Origin: Thioalbus denitrificans
Lineage (GTDB): Bacteria; Pseudomonadota; Gammaproteobacteria; DSM-26407
DNA length: 64,000 nt
Reading direction: 5' to 3'
NCBI RefSeq assembly: GCF_003337735.1
Contig: NZ_QPJY01000003.1
Location: forward strand, 26,612 to 90,611
Below are positions 19,127 through 29,547 of this stretch, piece after piece (within the stretch, counting starts at the first letter, position 1; each line of letters begins with the position of its first letter). A model generated the notes under the pieces. That model worked only from the letters and a program-made list of their open reading frames with translations, searched no databases and was not told the DNA's origin. A program made the translations under genes and the position numbers.

Positions 19127-19728
19127 TTGCCGCCGTGGTTGCGCTGCTGCAGGTTCGCGATCAGGCCGTCGATGCCGGATTTGCGAATCTCGTTGGCGAA
19201 GCTGGCGCGGTAGTTGGTCACCAGGCTGATATTGTCGATGACCACGTCGTAGACCTTCCAGCCGTTGTCCGCCCGGTACAGGCTGTAGTTGATGGGAATG
19301 GGGTAGCCGCCGGGCTGCTGCACCTCGGTGCGCACCAGCACGTCCCCGTCCGTCTCGCTGCCGCGCATGGGCAGGTAGGCGATCTTCTGGTCCGTGTACT
19401 CCCACAGCGCCTTGCTGTAGGTGCGCACCAGCATGGTCTGGAACTCGTGGGCGAAGCGCCCGCGCTGATCCGCGTCGGCCTGGCGCCAGTACTTGCCCAG
19501 CACCAGCCGGGACATGCGATCGAAGTCGAAGTGGGGCAGGACCACGGCATCCACCAGCGCGTAGAGCTTCCGGGGTTCGGCCTGGTAGGCCTCCCGGTTC
19601 TGCTTGAAGGTGCCCAGGATGCGATCGGCGGTGTCCCGCACCAGCTCGGTGGGCCCCATGGAGGCCTGGGCCGTCGCGCCGCCGAGCAGCAGCAGCGCGG
19701 CGGCAAGCCAGTGAATCACGGTTCTCAT
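19123..19728 (-). CDS. mlaC: Periplasmic phospholipid-binding protein MlaC
   Basis: 201 residues with a clear signal peptide (MRTVIHWLAAALLLLGGATAQA). The mature domain carries the Tol-Tol-Ttg2 family pattern: LYALVDAVVLPHFDFDRMSRLVLG-type helix, TMLVRTYSKALWEY, and GWKVYDVVIDNISLVTNYR near the C-terminus. It shuttles lipids between the outer-membrane MlaA complex and the inner-membrane MlaFEDB complex. It lies 62 bp after mlaD. Confidence 0.95.
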   Translation of the reverse strand: MRTVIHWLAAALLLLGGATAQASMGPTELVRDTADRILGTFKQNREAYQAEPRKLYALVDAVVLPHFDFDRMSRLVLGKYWRQADADQRGRFAHEFQTMLVRTYSKALWEYTDQKIAYLPMRGSETDGDVLVRTEVQQPGGYPIPINYSLYRADNGWKVYDVVIDNISLVTNYRASFANEIRKSGIDGLIANLQQRNHGGK

Positions 19729-19790
19729 TGTTATTGCTCCGTCGACAAGTCAGATTCGGTCATGCATTGGACCGCGGGAGGCGGGCGATG

Positions 19791-20267
19791 TTACTCCGTG
19801 GCCGTGCTCTCCTGGGCCTTGCTGAACAGGAACTGTCCCACGATCTGCTCCAGCACCAGCGCGGACTGGGTGAGCTTGATCTCGTCACCGTCCTTCAGGA
19901 AGCGCAAATCGCCGCCCGGATCGAGCCCGACGTACTGCTCGCCGAGCAGGCCCGCGGTGAGGATGCTCGCCGAGGTGTCGGCCGGCAGCTTGTCGTACTG
20001 GGGATCGATGTTCATGGTGACCACGGCCTGGTAGGCCTCGTTGTCGAAGCCGATGCCCGATACCCGGCCGACCAGCACGCCGGACATGCGCACCGGCGAG
20101 CGTACGGTGAGCCCCCCGATGTTGTCGAAATGGGCGCTGACGGTATAGCCGTTCTCCGCCTTGAAGGTGCTGAGATTGCTCACCTTCATCGCCAGCATGA
20201 ACAGGGCGGCGAGGCCCGCGGCCACGAACACACCGACGCCGATCTCCACCGTTCTCGTATGCAGCAT
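19791..20267 (-). CDS. mlaD: MCE-domain protein MlaD
   Basis: 158 residues. One N-terminal membrane helix (VEIGVGVFVAAGLAALFML) is followed by a single MCE domain containing FDNIGGLTVRSPVRMSGV and the LTAGLLGEQYVGLDPGG block. MlaD hexamers form the periplasmic ring that receives lipid from MlaC. The start follows directly after the mlaE stop with no gap. Confidence 0.96.
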   Translation of the reverse strand: MLHTRTVEIGVGVFVAAGLAALFMLAMKVSNLSTFKAENGYTVSAHFDNIGGLTVRSPVRMSGVLVGRVSGIGFDNEAYQAVVTMNIDPQYDKLPADTSASILTAGLLGEQYVGLDPGGDLRFLKDGDEIKLTQSALVLEQIVGQFLFSKAQESTATE

Positions 20268-21047
20268 TTACACGCCTCCGAACATGAGTGCCGTGAGGAC
20301 GAAGTCCAGGCCCAGCACCGCCAGGGCCGTATGCACCACGGTGCGGGTGGTGGCACGGCTCACCCCCTCCGAGGTGGGCACCGCGTCATAGCCCTCGAAC
20401 AGGGCGATCCAGGTGGCCACGAAACCGAACACGGCGCTCTTGATCACGCCGTTGATGATGTCCTCGTAGAAATCCACTTTCGCCGTCATCTGCGACCAGA
20501 AGGCGCCGTCGTCCACGCCCAGCAGGCCGACACCGACGAACCAGCCCCCGAACACGCCCACGGCGCTGAAGATGGCCGCCAGCAGGGGCATGGAGATGAA
20601 CCCGGCCAGGAACCGCGGGGCGATCACCCGGCGCAGCGGGTCCACGGCCATCATCTCCATCCCGGCCAGCTGCTCGGTGGCCTTCATCAGCCCGATCTCG
20701 GCGGTCAGCGCCGAGCCGGCCCGGCCGGCGAACAGCAGCGCGGTGACCACCGGCCCCAGCTCGCGCACCAGGGACAGGGCCACCACCACGCTCAGCGCCT
20801 CCTCGGAGCCGAAATCCACCAGGGTATTGTAACCCTGCAGGCCAAGCACCATGCCCACGAACAGGCCGGAGACGGTGATGATGAGCAGCGACAGCACGCC
20901 CACCGAATAGACCTGCTGGATGACCAGGCGGAGGCGGAGCAGCAGGCCCGGCGTCCCCATCAGCACGTAGAGCAGGAACAGGTGGCCCCGGCCGAGGCGC
21001 TCGAACATGCCCAGGGCCCAGCGGCCCAGGTTCTGGAGGGTGTCCAT
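20268..21047 (-). CDS. mlaE: ABC-type lipid transporter permease MlaE
   Basis: 259-residue integral membrane permease of the MlaE/Ttg2B family with about five to six membrane segments. Conserved features include [42 protein letters not shown] and the following [14 protein letters not shown] loop that couples to the ATPase. Its ATG shares one base with the mlaF stop (TGATG). It forms the membrane core of MlaFEDB. Confidence 0.96.
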   Translation of the reverse strand: MDTLQNLGRWALGMFERLGRGHLFLLYVLMGTPGLLLRLRLVIQQVYSVGVLSLLIITVSGLFVGMVLGLQGYNTLVDFGSEEALSVVVALSLVRELGPVVTALLFAGRAGSALTAEIGLMKATEQLAGMEMMAVDPLRRVIAPRFLAGFISMPLLAAIFSAVGVFGGWFVGVGLLGVDDGAFWSQMTAKVDFYEDIINGVIKSAVFGFVATWIALFEGYDAVPTSEGVSRATTRTVVHTALAVLGLDFVLTALMFGGV

Positions 21048-21859
21048 CAGCGTACCGATCCCAGCAGGTCGTCGGCGAAATCGGGCGCCGGGTAGTGGAA
21101 CGGCACCGGGCCGTCGGGCTCGCCGTGCATGAACTGGTTCACCCAGGGCGAACGCTCCCGGTCCAGCGCCGCCGGGGTCCCGTGAGCCACCACCTTGCCG
21201 CCGGAGATGAGATAGATGTAGTCGGCGATGCCGGCGGTCTCGGCCACGTCATGGGAGACCACGACGCTGGTCAGCCCCAGGGCGTCGTTGAGCAGCCGGA
21301 TCAGCTTCACCAGCACCCCCATGGACATGGGGTCCTGTCCCGTGAACGGCTCGTCGTACATGATCATCATCGGGTCCAGGGCGATGGCGCGCGCCAGCGC
21401 CACGCGCCGGGCCATGCCCCCGGAGAGCTCGCTCGGCATGAGATCGCGGGCGCCCCGCAGCCCCACCGCCTCCAGCTTCATCAGCACCAGGTCGCGGATC
21501 AGCACCTCGCCCAGGCGGGTGTGCTCGCGCAGGGGAAAGGCGACGTTGTCGAACACCGGCAGGTCGGTGAGCAGCGCCCCGCTCTGGAACAGCATGCCCA
21601 TGCGCTTGCGCAGCTCGAAGAGCTGATCGCGGCGCAGGCGCGGCACCTCCTGGCCGTCCACCCGGATGGACCCCGAGCGGGGGCGCAGCTGGCCGCCGAT
21701 GAGGCGCAGCAGGGTGGTCTTCCCGGTGCCGCTCGGCCCCATGATGGCCGTGACCTTGCCGCGGCGCAGGTCGAGGTCGACCCCGTCGAAGATCATCCGG
21801 TCGCCGCGGGCGAAACTCAGCCCCCGGATCTCCACCAGATTTTCGCTGTCCTTGCCCAT
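21047..21859 (-). CDS. mlaF: ABC transporter ATP-binding protein MlaF
   Basis: 270 residues, [20 protein letters not shown]. Walker A is [16 protein letters not shown], the signature [19 protein letters not shown], and Walker [14 protein letters not shown]. The first member of the mlaFEDCB operon, it drives phospholipid movement between MlaD and the inner membrane by ATP hydrolysis. The C-terminal tail (after about 245) probably contacts MlaB. The upstream gap holds no clear promoter. Confidence 0.96.
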   Translation of the reverse strand: MGKDSENLVEIRGLSFARGDRMIFDGVDLDLRRGKVTAIMGPSGTGKTTLLRLIGGQLRPRSGSIRVDGQEVPRLRRDQLFELRKRMGMLFQSGALLTDLPVFDNVAFPLREHTRLGEVLIRDLVLMKLEAVGLRGARDLMPSELSGGMARRVALARAIALDPMMIMYDEPFTGQDPMSMGVLVKLIRLLNDALGLTSVVVSHDVAETAGIADYIYLISGGKVVAHGTPAALDRERSPWVNQFMHGEPDGPVPFHYPAPDFADDLLGSVR

Positions 21860-21978
21860 GCCGAACCGGAGCGCCCCGCTGCAGAGTTCTGAAAGCGCCG
21901 AAACCCTCGGCGCGGAAGCAAAAAAGTCGGGAAATCATAACCGATCGATGCAGCACCTGAAAGCGACCGGGTCCCGCT

Positions 21979-22575
21979 TCAGCCCATGAGTTCCGCCAGC
22001 CCGCGCAGACGGCCGAGCACCCCCGCGGGCGGCGGCGAGCCGGCCACCACCAGCACCCCCTCCCCGGCCCCCGCCGCGGCGGCGAATCCCCGCAGCAGCG
22101 CCCCGAGCTCCGGCGCCGCCAGATCAGGCGCCGGTTCGCACCAGCCGAGCCCGGCCGCCGCCGCGCCGGGCCAGGGCCGGTCCGGGCGCCAGCACGGGCG
22201 CAGGCCGAGCGCCGCGGCCTCCTCCGCCGCCCCCAGCCACCAGGCCGGCACCGCCGCCGGCAGGCCCGCCACGCCCCGTGGGGCGCCGGGCGGCACGAGG
22301 AAGCCGCCCAGCCGCTCGCCCAGCCCCATGCAGCGCGCCGCCACCTCCCCCCCGGCCTCCAGGGGCAGCTCCACCAGGAAGCGGAACGCGGGCGCGGTCT
22401 CGCCGGCCCAGTGGGCCAGCTCCCGCCCGCTGGCGGCCACGGCCAGCGGCGCCGGCACCACCACCGCCGGGAACGCGTTGGCATAGTAGGCCAGCCGCCA
22501 CTCCTCGGGCAGGTCCGCAGGATAATAGCCGCCCTCCCAGCCCGGATGGTCCCAGCCGTAAGCCGCAATGCGCAT
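21979..22575 (-). CDS. DUF72-like protein (short)
   Basis: 198 residues from ATG 22575 (MRIAAYGWDHPGWEGGYYP), with GGGAGG upstream. Longer frames up to 22764 start inside a repeat element and are rejected. The N-terminus fits the opening of DUF72 (YecE-like) proteins: a W-x-H/P-x-W motif, YYP, then LPEEWRLAYYANAFPAVVVP. The remainder is an Ala/Gly-rich alpha-beta sequence shorter than the usual 240-300-residue TIM-barrel, so it may be a reduced version. The function is unknown. It lies upstream of mlaF on the same strand with a 119-bp gap. Confidence 0.65.
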   Translation of the reverse strand: MRIAAYGWDHPGWEGGYYPADLPEEWRLAYYANAFPAVVVPAPLAVAASGRELAHWAGETAPAFRFLVELPLEAGGEVAARCMGLGERLGGFLVPPGAPRGVAGLPAAVPAWWLGAAEEAAALGLRPCWRPDRPWPGAAAAGLGWCEPAPDLAAPELGALLRGFAAAAGAGEGVLVVAGSPPPAGVLGRLRGLAELMG

Positions 22576-22675
22576 GCCCGCCTCCCCGAGGTTGCAATAC
22601 CAGGCCCAGTCACATTCTAATGTTTCTGATGTGCTGTGCGCCCCGGAACCCTGGTAGCGTGCCCCAACATCTATA

Positions 22676-22818
22676 AATCTCTCGCCAGGAACGCCAGGTA
22701 AACAAAGGATTAATGGTCTTAATACTGCAGCGGCCCTCGTACGAGACGATGCTTGATGCTCCATTCATGAGGTCTCGATCATTTTGAACCTTGGCGCTCT
22801 TGGCGTCCTGGCGGGAAA
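22676..22818. repeat. Inverted-arm intergenic repeat (CGCCARGAA type), second copy
   Basis: The left arm contains CGCCAGGAA-CGCCAGGTA, and the right arm the reverse units CCTTGGCGC-TCTTGGCGT-CCTGGCGGG. The arms are about 75 bp apart. It lies between the divergent DUF72-like and yrbG genes, ending about 20 bp before the yrbG start, and must overlap the yrbG promoter region. Confidence 0.65.
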
Positions 22819-22839
22819 CGTCCGGGCCAGCTTCATGTC

Positions 22840-23805
22840 ATGACCCTTTCAATCCTCGCCGTCATCGCCGGATTCGTCCTGCTCGTCCTGGCCGGCGATC
22901 GCTTCGTCACCGGGGCCGCCGCCCTGGCCCGGAACCTGGGGGTCCCGCCCCTGCTCATCGGCCTGACCATCGTCGCCTTCGGCACCTCGGCCCCGGAGAT
23001 GGCCGTTTCCGCCACCGCCGCCTGGGTTGGCAACCCGGGGCTCGCCATCGGCAACGCCATCGGCTCCAACATCGCCAACATCGGCCTGGTGCTGGGCATC
23101 ACGGCCCTCGTCCAGCCCCTGCACGTCCACTCCAACACCCTGCGCCGCGAGTTCCCGGTCCTGTTCGCCATCACGCTGCTCACCCTGGCGCTGCTGCTCG
23201 ACGGCGAGCTGGGCCGGTTCGACGGCGCGGTGCTCATCGCCGGGCTGGGGCTGGTGATCTACTGGATGGTGAGCATCGGCCGCGCCAGCCGGATCTCCGA
23301 TCCGATGACCGCCGAATACGCCGAGGAGGTCCCCCGGGGCATGCCCACCGCCACCGCCCTGCTCTGGCTCGCCCTCGGGCTGGTGCTGCTGCCGCTGAGT
23401 TCGCGCCTGCTGGTGTGGGGCGCGGTGAACATCGCCAGCGGATTCGGCGTCAGCGATCACGTGGTGGGCCTGACCGTGGTGGCCATCGGCACCAGCCTGC
23501 CGGAGCTGGCCGCCTCCGTGGCGGGCGCGCTGAAACGCGAGCACGACATCGCGCTGGGCAACATTCTCGGCTCCAACATGTGGAACCTGCTGGCGGTGCT
23601 GGGGCTGCCCGGGCTGATCCGGCCCACCCTCCTGGAACCGGCGGTCATGACCCGCGACTTCCCGGTTATGTTAATCTTCACAGTTGCCCTGTTCGCCATG
23701 GCCTACGGCTTCCGCGACGGCAGCCGCCTCACCCGCTTCGAGGGCGGCCTGCTGCTCGGGGGCTTTGCCGGCTACATGGCCACGCTGGTCCTGACCGCGG
23801 CATGA
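22840..23805 (+). CDS. yrbG: Calcium/sodium:cation antiporter YrbG (CaxA family)
   Basis: 321 residues, MTLSILAVIAGFVLLVLAGD, about ten membrane segments. The two alpha-repeats are AFGTSAPEMAVSATAA with GNAIGSNIANIGLVLG, and AIGTSLPELAASVAGA with GNILGSNMWNLLAVLG. It occupies the conserved place directly upstream of kdsD, as in Escherichia coli and relatives. It is predicted to export Ca2+ or another cation in exchange for Na+ or H+. It is the first gene of the kds/lpt operon. A paralog lies at 13108-14061. Confidence 0.9.
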   Translation: MTLSILAVIAGFVLLVLAGDRFVTGAAALARNLGVPPLLIGLTIVAFGTSAPEMAVSATAAWVGNPGLAIGNAIGSNIANIGLVLGITALVQPLHVHSNTLRREFPVLFAITLLTLALLLDGELGRFDGAVLIAGLGLVIYWMVSIGRASRISDPMTAEYAEEVPRGMPTATALLWLALGLVLLPLSSRLLVWGAVNIASGFGVSDHVVGLTVVAIGTSLPELAASVAGALKREHDIALGNILGSNMWNLLAVLGLPGLIRPTLLEPAVMTRDFPVMLIFTVALFAMAYGFRDGSRLTRFEGGLLLGGFAGYMATLVLTAA

Positions 23806-23863
23806 GCGTCCGCAGGACCGGCATGCCGCGAACCGTGAACCGCCACCCAGACCCGGAGAGCCC

Positions 23864-24868
<1,005 letters not shown>

Positions 24869-24992
24869 TGGCAGGTGCCGGGGAACGGGAGGCGATGCAC
24901 ACTCCCGCCCGCCGGAACCCCCGCCTTTATCCTTTATTCATTAACCTTTATCCATTGACCCTTAACCCTCTACCCTCAAACCAATAACCGCC

Positions 24993-25514
24993 ATGCAAGA
25001 CATCCTGCAACGCGCCGCCCGCACCCGCCTGGTCATCTTCGATGTGGACGGGGTGCTGACCGACGGCAGCCTCTACCTCGACGACAACGGCATGGAGTAC
25101 AAGGCCTTCAACTCCCGCGACGGACACGGCATGAAGCTGCTGCGCCAGACCGGGGTGGAGATCGCCATCATCAGCGGCCGCTCCTCGGGGGTGGTGAAGG
25201 AACGCATGGAGAGCCTCGGCATCCACCACGTCTACCAGGGGCGGGAGGACAAGCTCAACGCCCTGGGCGAACTGCTCGACCGGCTGGACACCCCCCTGGA
25301 GGAGGTGGCCTACGTGGGGGACGATGTCATCGACCTGCCGGTGATGCGGCGGGTGGGGCTGGCGGTGGCCGTGGCCGATGCCCACCCCTTCGTCTGCAAG
25401 CACGCCCACTGGCAGACCCCGAGCCCGGGCGGCCGCGGGGCCGCGCGCGAGGTGTGCGAACTGATCATGGAAGCCCAGGGCACCCTGCAGGCGATTCTCG
25501 AGGCCTACCTCTGA
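24993..25514 (+). CDS. kdsC: Kdo 8-phosphate phosphatase
   Basis: 173-residue HAD-superfamily phosphatase without a cap domain. The catalytic motif I is FDVDGVLTDGSLY; motif II serine is in AIISGRSS; motif III/IV are KLNAL and YVGDDVIDLPVM. It removes phosphate from Kdo 8-phosphate. It follows kdsD after 124 bp containing the degenerate words CCTTTATCC and TTAACCC, also seen at 4590-4655. Its stop lies 7 bp before lptC. Confidence 0.96.
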   Translation: MQDILQRAARTRLVIFDVDGVLTDGSLYLDDNGMEYKAFNSRDGHGMKLLRQTGVEIAIISGRSSGVVKERMESLGIHHVYQGREDKLNALGELLDRLDTPLEEVAYVGDDVIDLPVMRRVGLAVAVADAHPFVCKHAHWQTPSPGGRGAAREVCELIMEAQGTLQAILEAYL

Positions 25515-25521
25515 GGCCCCC

Positions 25522-26127
25522 ATGCCCCGGTTCCCCATGCCCCGGTTCCCCCTGCCCCGCCTCAGCCCCACCACCGCAGGCCTTCTCGTCCTCGGCCTGC
25601 TCGCGGGGCTGAGCAGCCTGTTCGCCTATCGCTACGAACCCTGGTGGCCGACCCGGACGGACGTGCAGCGCCACGATCCCGACTACTGGTTCGAGGGCTT
25701 CTCCGCGGTGCGCATGAACCTCGAGGGGGTGCCCATCCAGCGCCTGACCGGCAAGCGCCTGCAGCACTATCCCGACGATGACAGCACGGAGCTGGAGACG
25801 GCCCGGCTGGTGCACTACCCCCAACAGGGTGCGCCCTGGGTGGTGACCGCCGAGCGGGCACGGGTCACCGAGGACGGCGCACTGGTGTTTCTCCCCGGGC
25901 AGGTCCTGGCCGAGCAGGCGCCCACCGCCGCCGATCCCGGCCTGACCCTGCGCACCCACGACCTGCGCGTCCTGGTGGAGCAGGAGTACCTGGAGACCGA
26001 CCGCGAGGTTTCCATCACCCGCGGGGGTGATATGATCAACGCAACCGGCATGCGGGCCTTCCTGCGGGAGGAGAGGCTGCTGCTACAGTCCAAGGTGAAG
26101 GCCACCCATGAACCGAACCGCCGTTAG
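25522..26127 (+). CDS. lptC: LPS export protein LptC
   Basis: 201 residues with one N-terminal membrane helix (TAGLLVLGLLAGLSSLFAY) and a periplasmic beta-jellyroll. WFEGFSAVRMNLEGVPIQRL and YLETDREVSITRGGDMINATGM are typical of the DUF1239/LptC family. It links the LptBFG ABC transporter to the periplasmic LptA bridge. The stop codon TAG at 26125-26127 is the very first triplet of MITE copy 3, so the insertion left lptC complete. The start overlaps no other gene. Confidence 0.92.
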   Translation: MPRFPMPRFPLPRLSPTTAGLLVLGLLAGLSSLFAYRYEPWWPTRTDVQRHDPDYWFEGFSAVRMNLEGVPIQRLTGKRLQHYPDDDSTELETARLVHYPQQGAPWVVTAERARVTEDGALVFLPGQVLAEQAPTAADPGLTLRTHDLRVLVEQEYLETDREVSITRGGDMINATGMRAFLREERLLLQSKVKATHEPNRR

Positions 26128-26893
26128 TGTACTGCTTCACTCTTGGAGGCACGTTCAGCGAGTTGCTGGCCGGTTAGCTGCAAGGCGCGCTCTCGCAGGA
26201 ATGGCAGGGTCCTTTCAAGAGAGCGCAACGCCGCAGATGGCCGGCCAGCGGCTCGCCCGAAGGGAGCCCCCCGAAAGCACCATGACCGCGTTGCGGTGCT
26301 TGACAAGGACCGGGCCATTGCCTGCGCACCGCGCCTTGTCCTGGCACTTTCGGGGGGCTCTGAATGTACCGCCAAGAGTGAAGCAGTACACCAGTGTACT
26401 GCTGCTGCTCCTCGCCCTGCCGGGGGCGGCCCTGGCCCTGTCCGGCGACAGCGACAAGCCCATCAGCCTCGAGGCCGACCAGGCGGAGCTGAACGAGGCC
26501 ACGGGCGTCAGCACCTATACCGGGCGGGTGGTCCTGACCCAGGGCAGCATCGAGCTGCACGCCGACCGGCTGGTGGTCCACGCCGCCGGCGGCGAGCTGT
26601 CCCAGATTACCGCCACCGGCAACCCGGTGCGTTTCCGCCAGCGCCCCGAGGGCCGGAACAAGGACGTGACCGCCGAGGCGAAGAAGCTGGAATACCAGGG
26701 CAAGAGCCGCATGCTGGTGCTCATCGGCGAGGCGAAGGTGACCCAGGGGCGCAATACGTTCAGCGGGCAGCGTATTGAATATGACCTGCAGCGCGAGTCG
26801 GTGCTGGCCACCGGCGGCAGCGGCGAGGGCGGCAAGCCGGGCCGGGTGCAGATGACCATCGTCCCCTCCAGGGGCGGCGACAGCAAGCAATGA
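26108..26893 (+). CDS. lptA: LPS transport periplasmic protein LptA, with an 89-codon in-frame MITE insertion in its signal peptide
   Basis: The frame opens at ATG 26108 ([10 protein letters not shown]), is interrupted by 267 bp of MITE sequence without a stop, then resumes as [19 protein letters not shown], a signal-peptide core with an AxA-type cleavage site. Joining the flanks restores an ordinary signal peptide. The mature part ([14 protein letters not shown]..., about 150 residues) is a complete OstA/LptA domain that builds the periplasmic LPS bridge. Translation from 26108 would place about 90 residues before the hydrophobic core. A GTG at 26378, in the right end of the element, would give a near-perfect signal peptide ([16 protein letters not shown]) and is the start I favour, although its ribosome site is weak. 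An ATG at 26281 is another option. The gene overlaps lptC upstream and lptB downstream (ATGA). Confidence 0.85.
   Translation: MNRTAVSVLLHSWRHVQRVAGRLAARRALAGMAGSFQESATPQMAGQRLARREPPESTMTALRCLTRTGPLPAHRALSWHFRGALNVPPRVKQYTSVLLLLLALPGAALALSGDSDKPISLEADQAELNEATGVSTYTGRVVLTQGSIELHADRLVVHAAGGELSQITATGNPVRFRQRPEGRNKDVTAEAKKLEYQGKSRMLVLIGEAKVTQGRNTFSGQRIEYDLQRESVLATGGSGEGGKPGRVQMTIVPSRGGDSKQ
26125..26393. mobile_element. MITE-like element, copy 3, inside lptA
   Basis: 269 bp from TAGTGTACTGCTTCACTCTT to GAGTGAAGCAGTACACCA. The terminal inverted repeats match at about 30 of 34 positions. The insertion is flanked by the 11-bp direct repeat AGTGTACTGCT (26126-26136 and 26393-26403), whose offset is 267 bp, exactly 89 codons. 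The left arm contains its own inverted pair (GCTGGCCGG...CCGGCCAGC). The inner pair CCCCCCGAAAG/CTTTCGGGGGG encloses the core. It encodes no transposase and must be moved, if at all, in trans. Confidence 0.9.
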
Positions 26894-27615
26894 GCGTCCT
26901 GGAAACCCGCGGGCTGGGCAAACGCTACGGCGCCCGCGAGGTGGTCCGCGATGTCTCCCTGCGGGTGGAGAGCGGCGAGGTGGTGGGCCTGCTGGGCCCG
27001 AACGGCGCCGGCAAGACCACCTGCTTCTACATGATCGTGGGCCTGGTGCGCTGCGACAGCGGCGCCATCACCATGGATGGAGCCGACCTGACCCGGGAGC
27101 CCATGCACATTCGCGCCCGGCGCGGCATCGGCTACCTGCCCCAGGAAGCCTCGGTATTCCGCAAGCTCACCGTCGAGCAGAACATCATGGCCATCCTGGA
27201 GCTGCGCCGGGATCTCACGCCCGGCAAGCGCCGGCGGCTCGCCGACAGCCTCATGCACGAGTTCCACGTGGGCCATCTCCACGACAATCTCGGCATCAGC
27301 CTCTCCGGCGGCGAGCGGCGGCGGGTGGAGATTGCCCGGGCGCTGGCGACCGAGCCCCGCTTCATCCTGCTGGACGAGCCCTTCGCCGGCGTGGACCCCC
27401 TCTCGGTACTCGATATCCAGCGCATCATCAGCCACCTGCGCGACCGCGGCATCGGGATCCTGATTACCGACCACAACGTCCGCGAGACCCTCGGCATCTG
27501 CGACCGCGCCTACATCATGAGCAACGGCAACGGCATCGCCCACGGCACGCCGGCCGAAATCCTCGACAACAGCCAGGTCCGGGACGTCTACCTGGGCCAC
27601 GAGTTCCGCCTGTGA
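26890..27615 (+). CDS. lptB: LPS export ABC transporter ATP-binding protein LptB
   Basis: 241 residues, [20 protein letters not shown]. Walker A is [17 protein letters not shown], the signature [16 protein letters not shown], and Walker [15 protein letters not shown], followed by the switch His in [12 protein letters not shown]. It powers extraction of LPS from the inner membrane with LptFG, which are not in the window. The start overlaps the lptA stop (ATGA). The rpoN gene follows after 136 bp. Confidence 0.97.
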   Translation: MSVLETRGLGKRYGAREVVRDVSLRVESGEVVGLLGPNGAGKTTCFYMIVGLVRCDSGAITMDGADLTREPMHIRARRGIGYLPQEASVFRKLTVEQNIMAILELRRDLTPGKRRRLADSLMHEFHVGHLHDNLGISLSGGERRRVEIARALATEPRFILLDEPFAGVDPLSVLDIQRIISHLRDRGIGILITDHNVRETLGICDRAYIMSNGNGIAHGTPAEILDNSQVRDVYLGHEFRL

Positions 27616-27669
27616 CTTCCCGCCTCCCCGGTCGCGGGGATACCCGCGCGGCCCGTGCCCCTATCTGCA

Positions 27670-27685
27670 CGGCATGTTATTTGCG
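27670..27685 (+). promoter_or_regulatory. Sigma-54-type -24/-12 element upstream of rpoN
   Basis: GGCATG-TTAT-TTGC has the exact GG-N10-GC spacing required by sigma-54 (GG 27671-27672, GC 27683-27684) and matches most of the consensus TGGCACG-N4-TTGC. It overlaps a sigma-70-like -10 hexamer TACAAT (27687-27692). It lies about 80 bp before the rpoN start, suggesting that sigma-54 may bind its own gene's upstream region. Confidence 0.45.
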
Positions 27686-27751
27686 TTACAATCCGGACAT
27701 AACGACAACGGATACCGGATATCCGTTTACGCCTAGACGACGACGCGCCGT

Positions 27752-29203
27752 ATGAAACCCTCCATTCAGCTCCGGCTGAGCCAGCAACTCACCATGACGC
27801 CGCAGCTGCAGCAGGCCATCAAGCTGCTGCAGCTCTCAGCGCTCGACCTGCAGATGGAGGTCCAGGAGGCGCTGGAGACCAATCCCATGCTGGAGCTGGC
27901 GGAGGACGAGGTCGAAGCGTCGGGTGAGGCGGAGGCGCCATCGACGTCGGGCAGCGAGGCCGAGGACCGCGACCTCGACCTCGAGCGCAACGACGCGGAC
28001 ATTCCCGCGGACCTCCCGGTGGACAGCGCCTGGGACGACATCTACGACGTGCCCAGCAGCAATTCCGGGCCCGACGAGGGTGACGAGCAGGAGTTCGCCA
28101 ATGTCAGCCATGGGGGCGAGTCGCTCCAGGAGCACCTCCTCTGGCAGGCCAGCCTCGCCCATTTCAACGACCGCGACCTGGAACTGGCCCGGCTGCTCAT
28201 CGACGCCATCGACGAACGCGGCTACCTCGGCGCCACGCTGGAGGAGCTCCTGGCCAGCCTCGACCCCGAGTTCGAGGTGGAGCTCGACGAGCTGGAGGCG
28301 GTCCTGCACCGCATCCAGACCTTCGACCCCCTCGGGGTGGGCGCCCGCAACCTGGGCGAATGCCTGTCCCTGCAGCTGCGCCAGCTGCCCGCCGCCACGC
28401 CCTGGCGCAGCGAGGCGCTGAACCTGGTGGAAAACCACCTGGAACTGCTGGGCTCCCGCGACTACGCCCAGGTCCAGCGGCGGATGAAGATCAGCGAGGA
28501 CGAGCTGCGCGAGGTCATCCAGCTGATCCAGACCCTCAACCCCCGCCCCGGCAACGAGGTGGGCGGCGAGGAGCCCCAGTACGTGGTGCCGGATGTCACC
28601 GTGCGCAAGCACCGGGGCAGCTGGCTGGTGGAGCTCAACCCGGAGGCCTCCCCGCGACTGCGCGTGAACCCCAGCTACGCCGCCCTCGTGCGCCGGGCCG
28701 ACAACAGCCAGGACAACAACTTCCTGCGCACCCAGTTGCAGGAGGCGCGCTGGTTCCTGAAGAGCATCCAGAGCCGCAACGAGACCCTGCTGAAGGTGGC
28801 CACCTGCATCGTGGAGCACCAGCGCGGCTTCCTGGAGCACGGCGAGGAGGCCATGAAGCCCCTCGTCCTGCACGACATCGCCGAAGCGGTGGAGATGCAC
28901 GAGTCCACCATCTCCCGGGTCACCACCCAGAAGTACATGCTCACCCCCCGTGGTATCTTTGAGCTGAAATACTTCTTCTCCAGCCACGTCAGTACGGCGA
29001 GCGGAGGCGAGGCCTCCTCCACGGCGATCCGGGCGCTCATCAAGAAGCTCATCGCCGCCGAGCACCCGTCCAAGCCGCTCAGCGACAGCAAGATCGCAAA
29101 AATCCTGTCTGATCAGGGAGTCAATGTGGCACGCAGGACCATCGCAAAGTACCGCGAGGTCATGGCGATACCGCCATCAAACGAAAGAAAGCGCCTGCTA
29201 TAA
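27752..29203 (+). CDS. rpoN: RNA polymerase sigma-54 factor
   Basis: 483 residues. Region I is the Gln/Leu-rich [20 protein letters not shown] with the following [12 protein letters not shown]. An acidic region II spans about 55-120. The core-binding domain follows, and a helix-turn-helix ([14 protein letters not shown]) precedes the C-terminal RpoN box [12 protein letters not shown], which reads the -24 element. It directs transcription of activator-dependent promoters. It occupies its conserved place between lptB and hpf. The candidate -24/-12 element upstream hints at autoregulation. Confidence 0.97.
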   Translation: MKPSIQLRLSQQLTMTPQLQQAIKLLQLSALDLQMEVQEALETNPMLELAEDEVEASGEAEAPSTSGSEAEDRDLDLERNDADIPADLPVDSAWDDIYDVPSSNSGPDEGDEQEFANVSHGGESLQEHLLWQASLAHFNDRDLELARLLIDAIDERGYLGATLEELLASLDPEFEVELDELEAVLHRIQTFDPLGVGARNLGECLSLQLRQLPAATPWRSEALNLVENHLELLGSRDYAQVQRRMKISEDELREVIQLIQTLNPRPGNEVGGEEPQYVVPDVTVRKHRGSWLVELNPEASPRLRVNPSYAALVRRADNSQDNNFLRTQLQEARWFLKSIQSRNETLLKVATCIVEHQRGFLEHGEEAMKPLVLHDIAEAVEMHESTISRVTTQKYMLTPRGIFELKYFFSSHVSTASGGEASSTAIRALIKKLIAAEHPSKPLSDSKIAKILSDQGVNVARRTIAKYREVMAIPPSNERKRLL

Positions 29204-29220
29204 GGCTTAAGGAGTCAGCT

Positions 29221-29532
29221 ATGCAGACCAACATCACCGGTCATCACGTCGACATCACCCCGGCACTGCGCGACTATGTGAACTCGAAGCTGGAGAAGGT
29301 CGAACGCCATTTCGACAACATCACCAACGTGCACGTGATCCTGGGCGTGGAGAAGCTGCGGCAGAAAGCCGAGGCCACCATCCATCTGAGCGGGGCCGAA
29401 CTGTACGCCGACGCCGAGCACGATGACATGTACGCGGCCATCGATGCCCTGGTGGACAAGCTCGACCGGCAGGTGAAGAAGCACAAGGAAAAGTCCCAGG
29501 CTCACAACCACGAGAGCGCCAAGCGCGCCTGA
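29221..29532 (+). CDS. hpf: Ribosome hibernation promoting factor (short form)
   Basis: 103 residues, MQTNITGHHVDITPALRDYV. A beta-alpha-beta-beta-beta-alpha fold typical of the short HPF/YfiA family, with a basic C-terminal helix (DRQVKKHKEKSQAH). It binds the 30S decoding region and promotes 100S dimers in stationary phase together with RMF. It starts 17 bp after rpoN, with AAGGAG upstream. A strong hairpin follows the stop (29548-29578). Confidence 0.95.
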   Translation: MQTNITGHHVDITPALRDYVNSKLEKVERHFDNITNVHVILGVEKLRQKAEATIHLSGAELYADAEHDDMYAAIDALVDKLDRQVKKHKEKSQAHNHESAKRA

Positions 29533-29547
29533 GCCCGGAACCGGGGA

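Noticed and set aside
24869..24992. Possible small RNA between kdsD and kdsC
   Set aside because: The sequence is made of degenerate CCTTTATCC and TTAACCC words like those at 4590-4655. No promoter or stable fold is evident.
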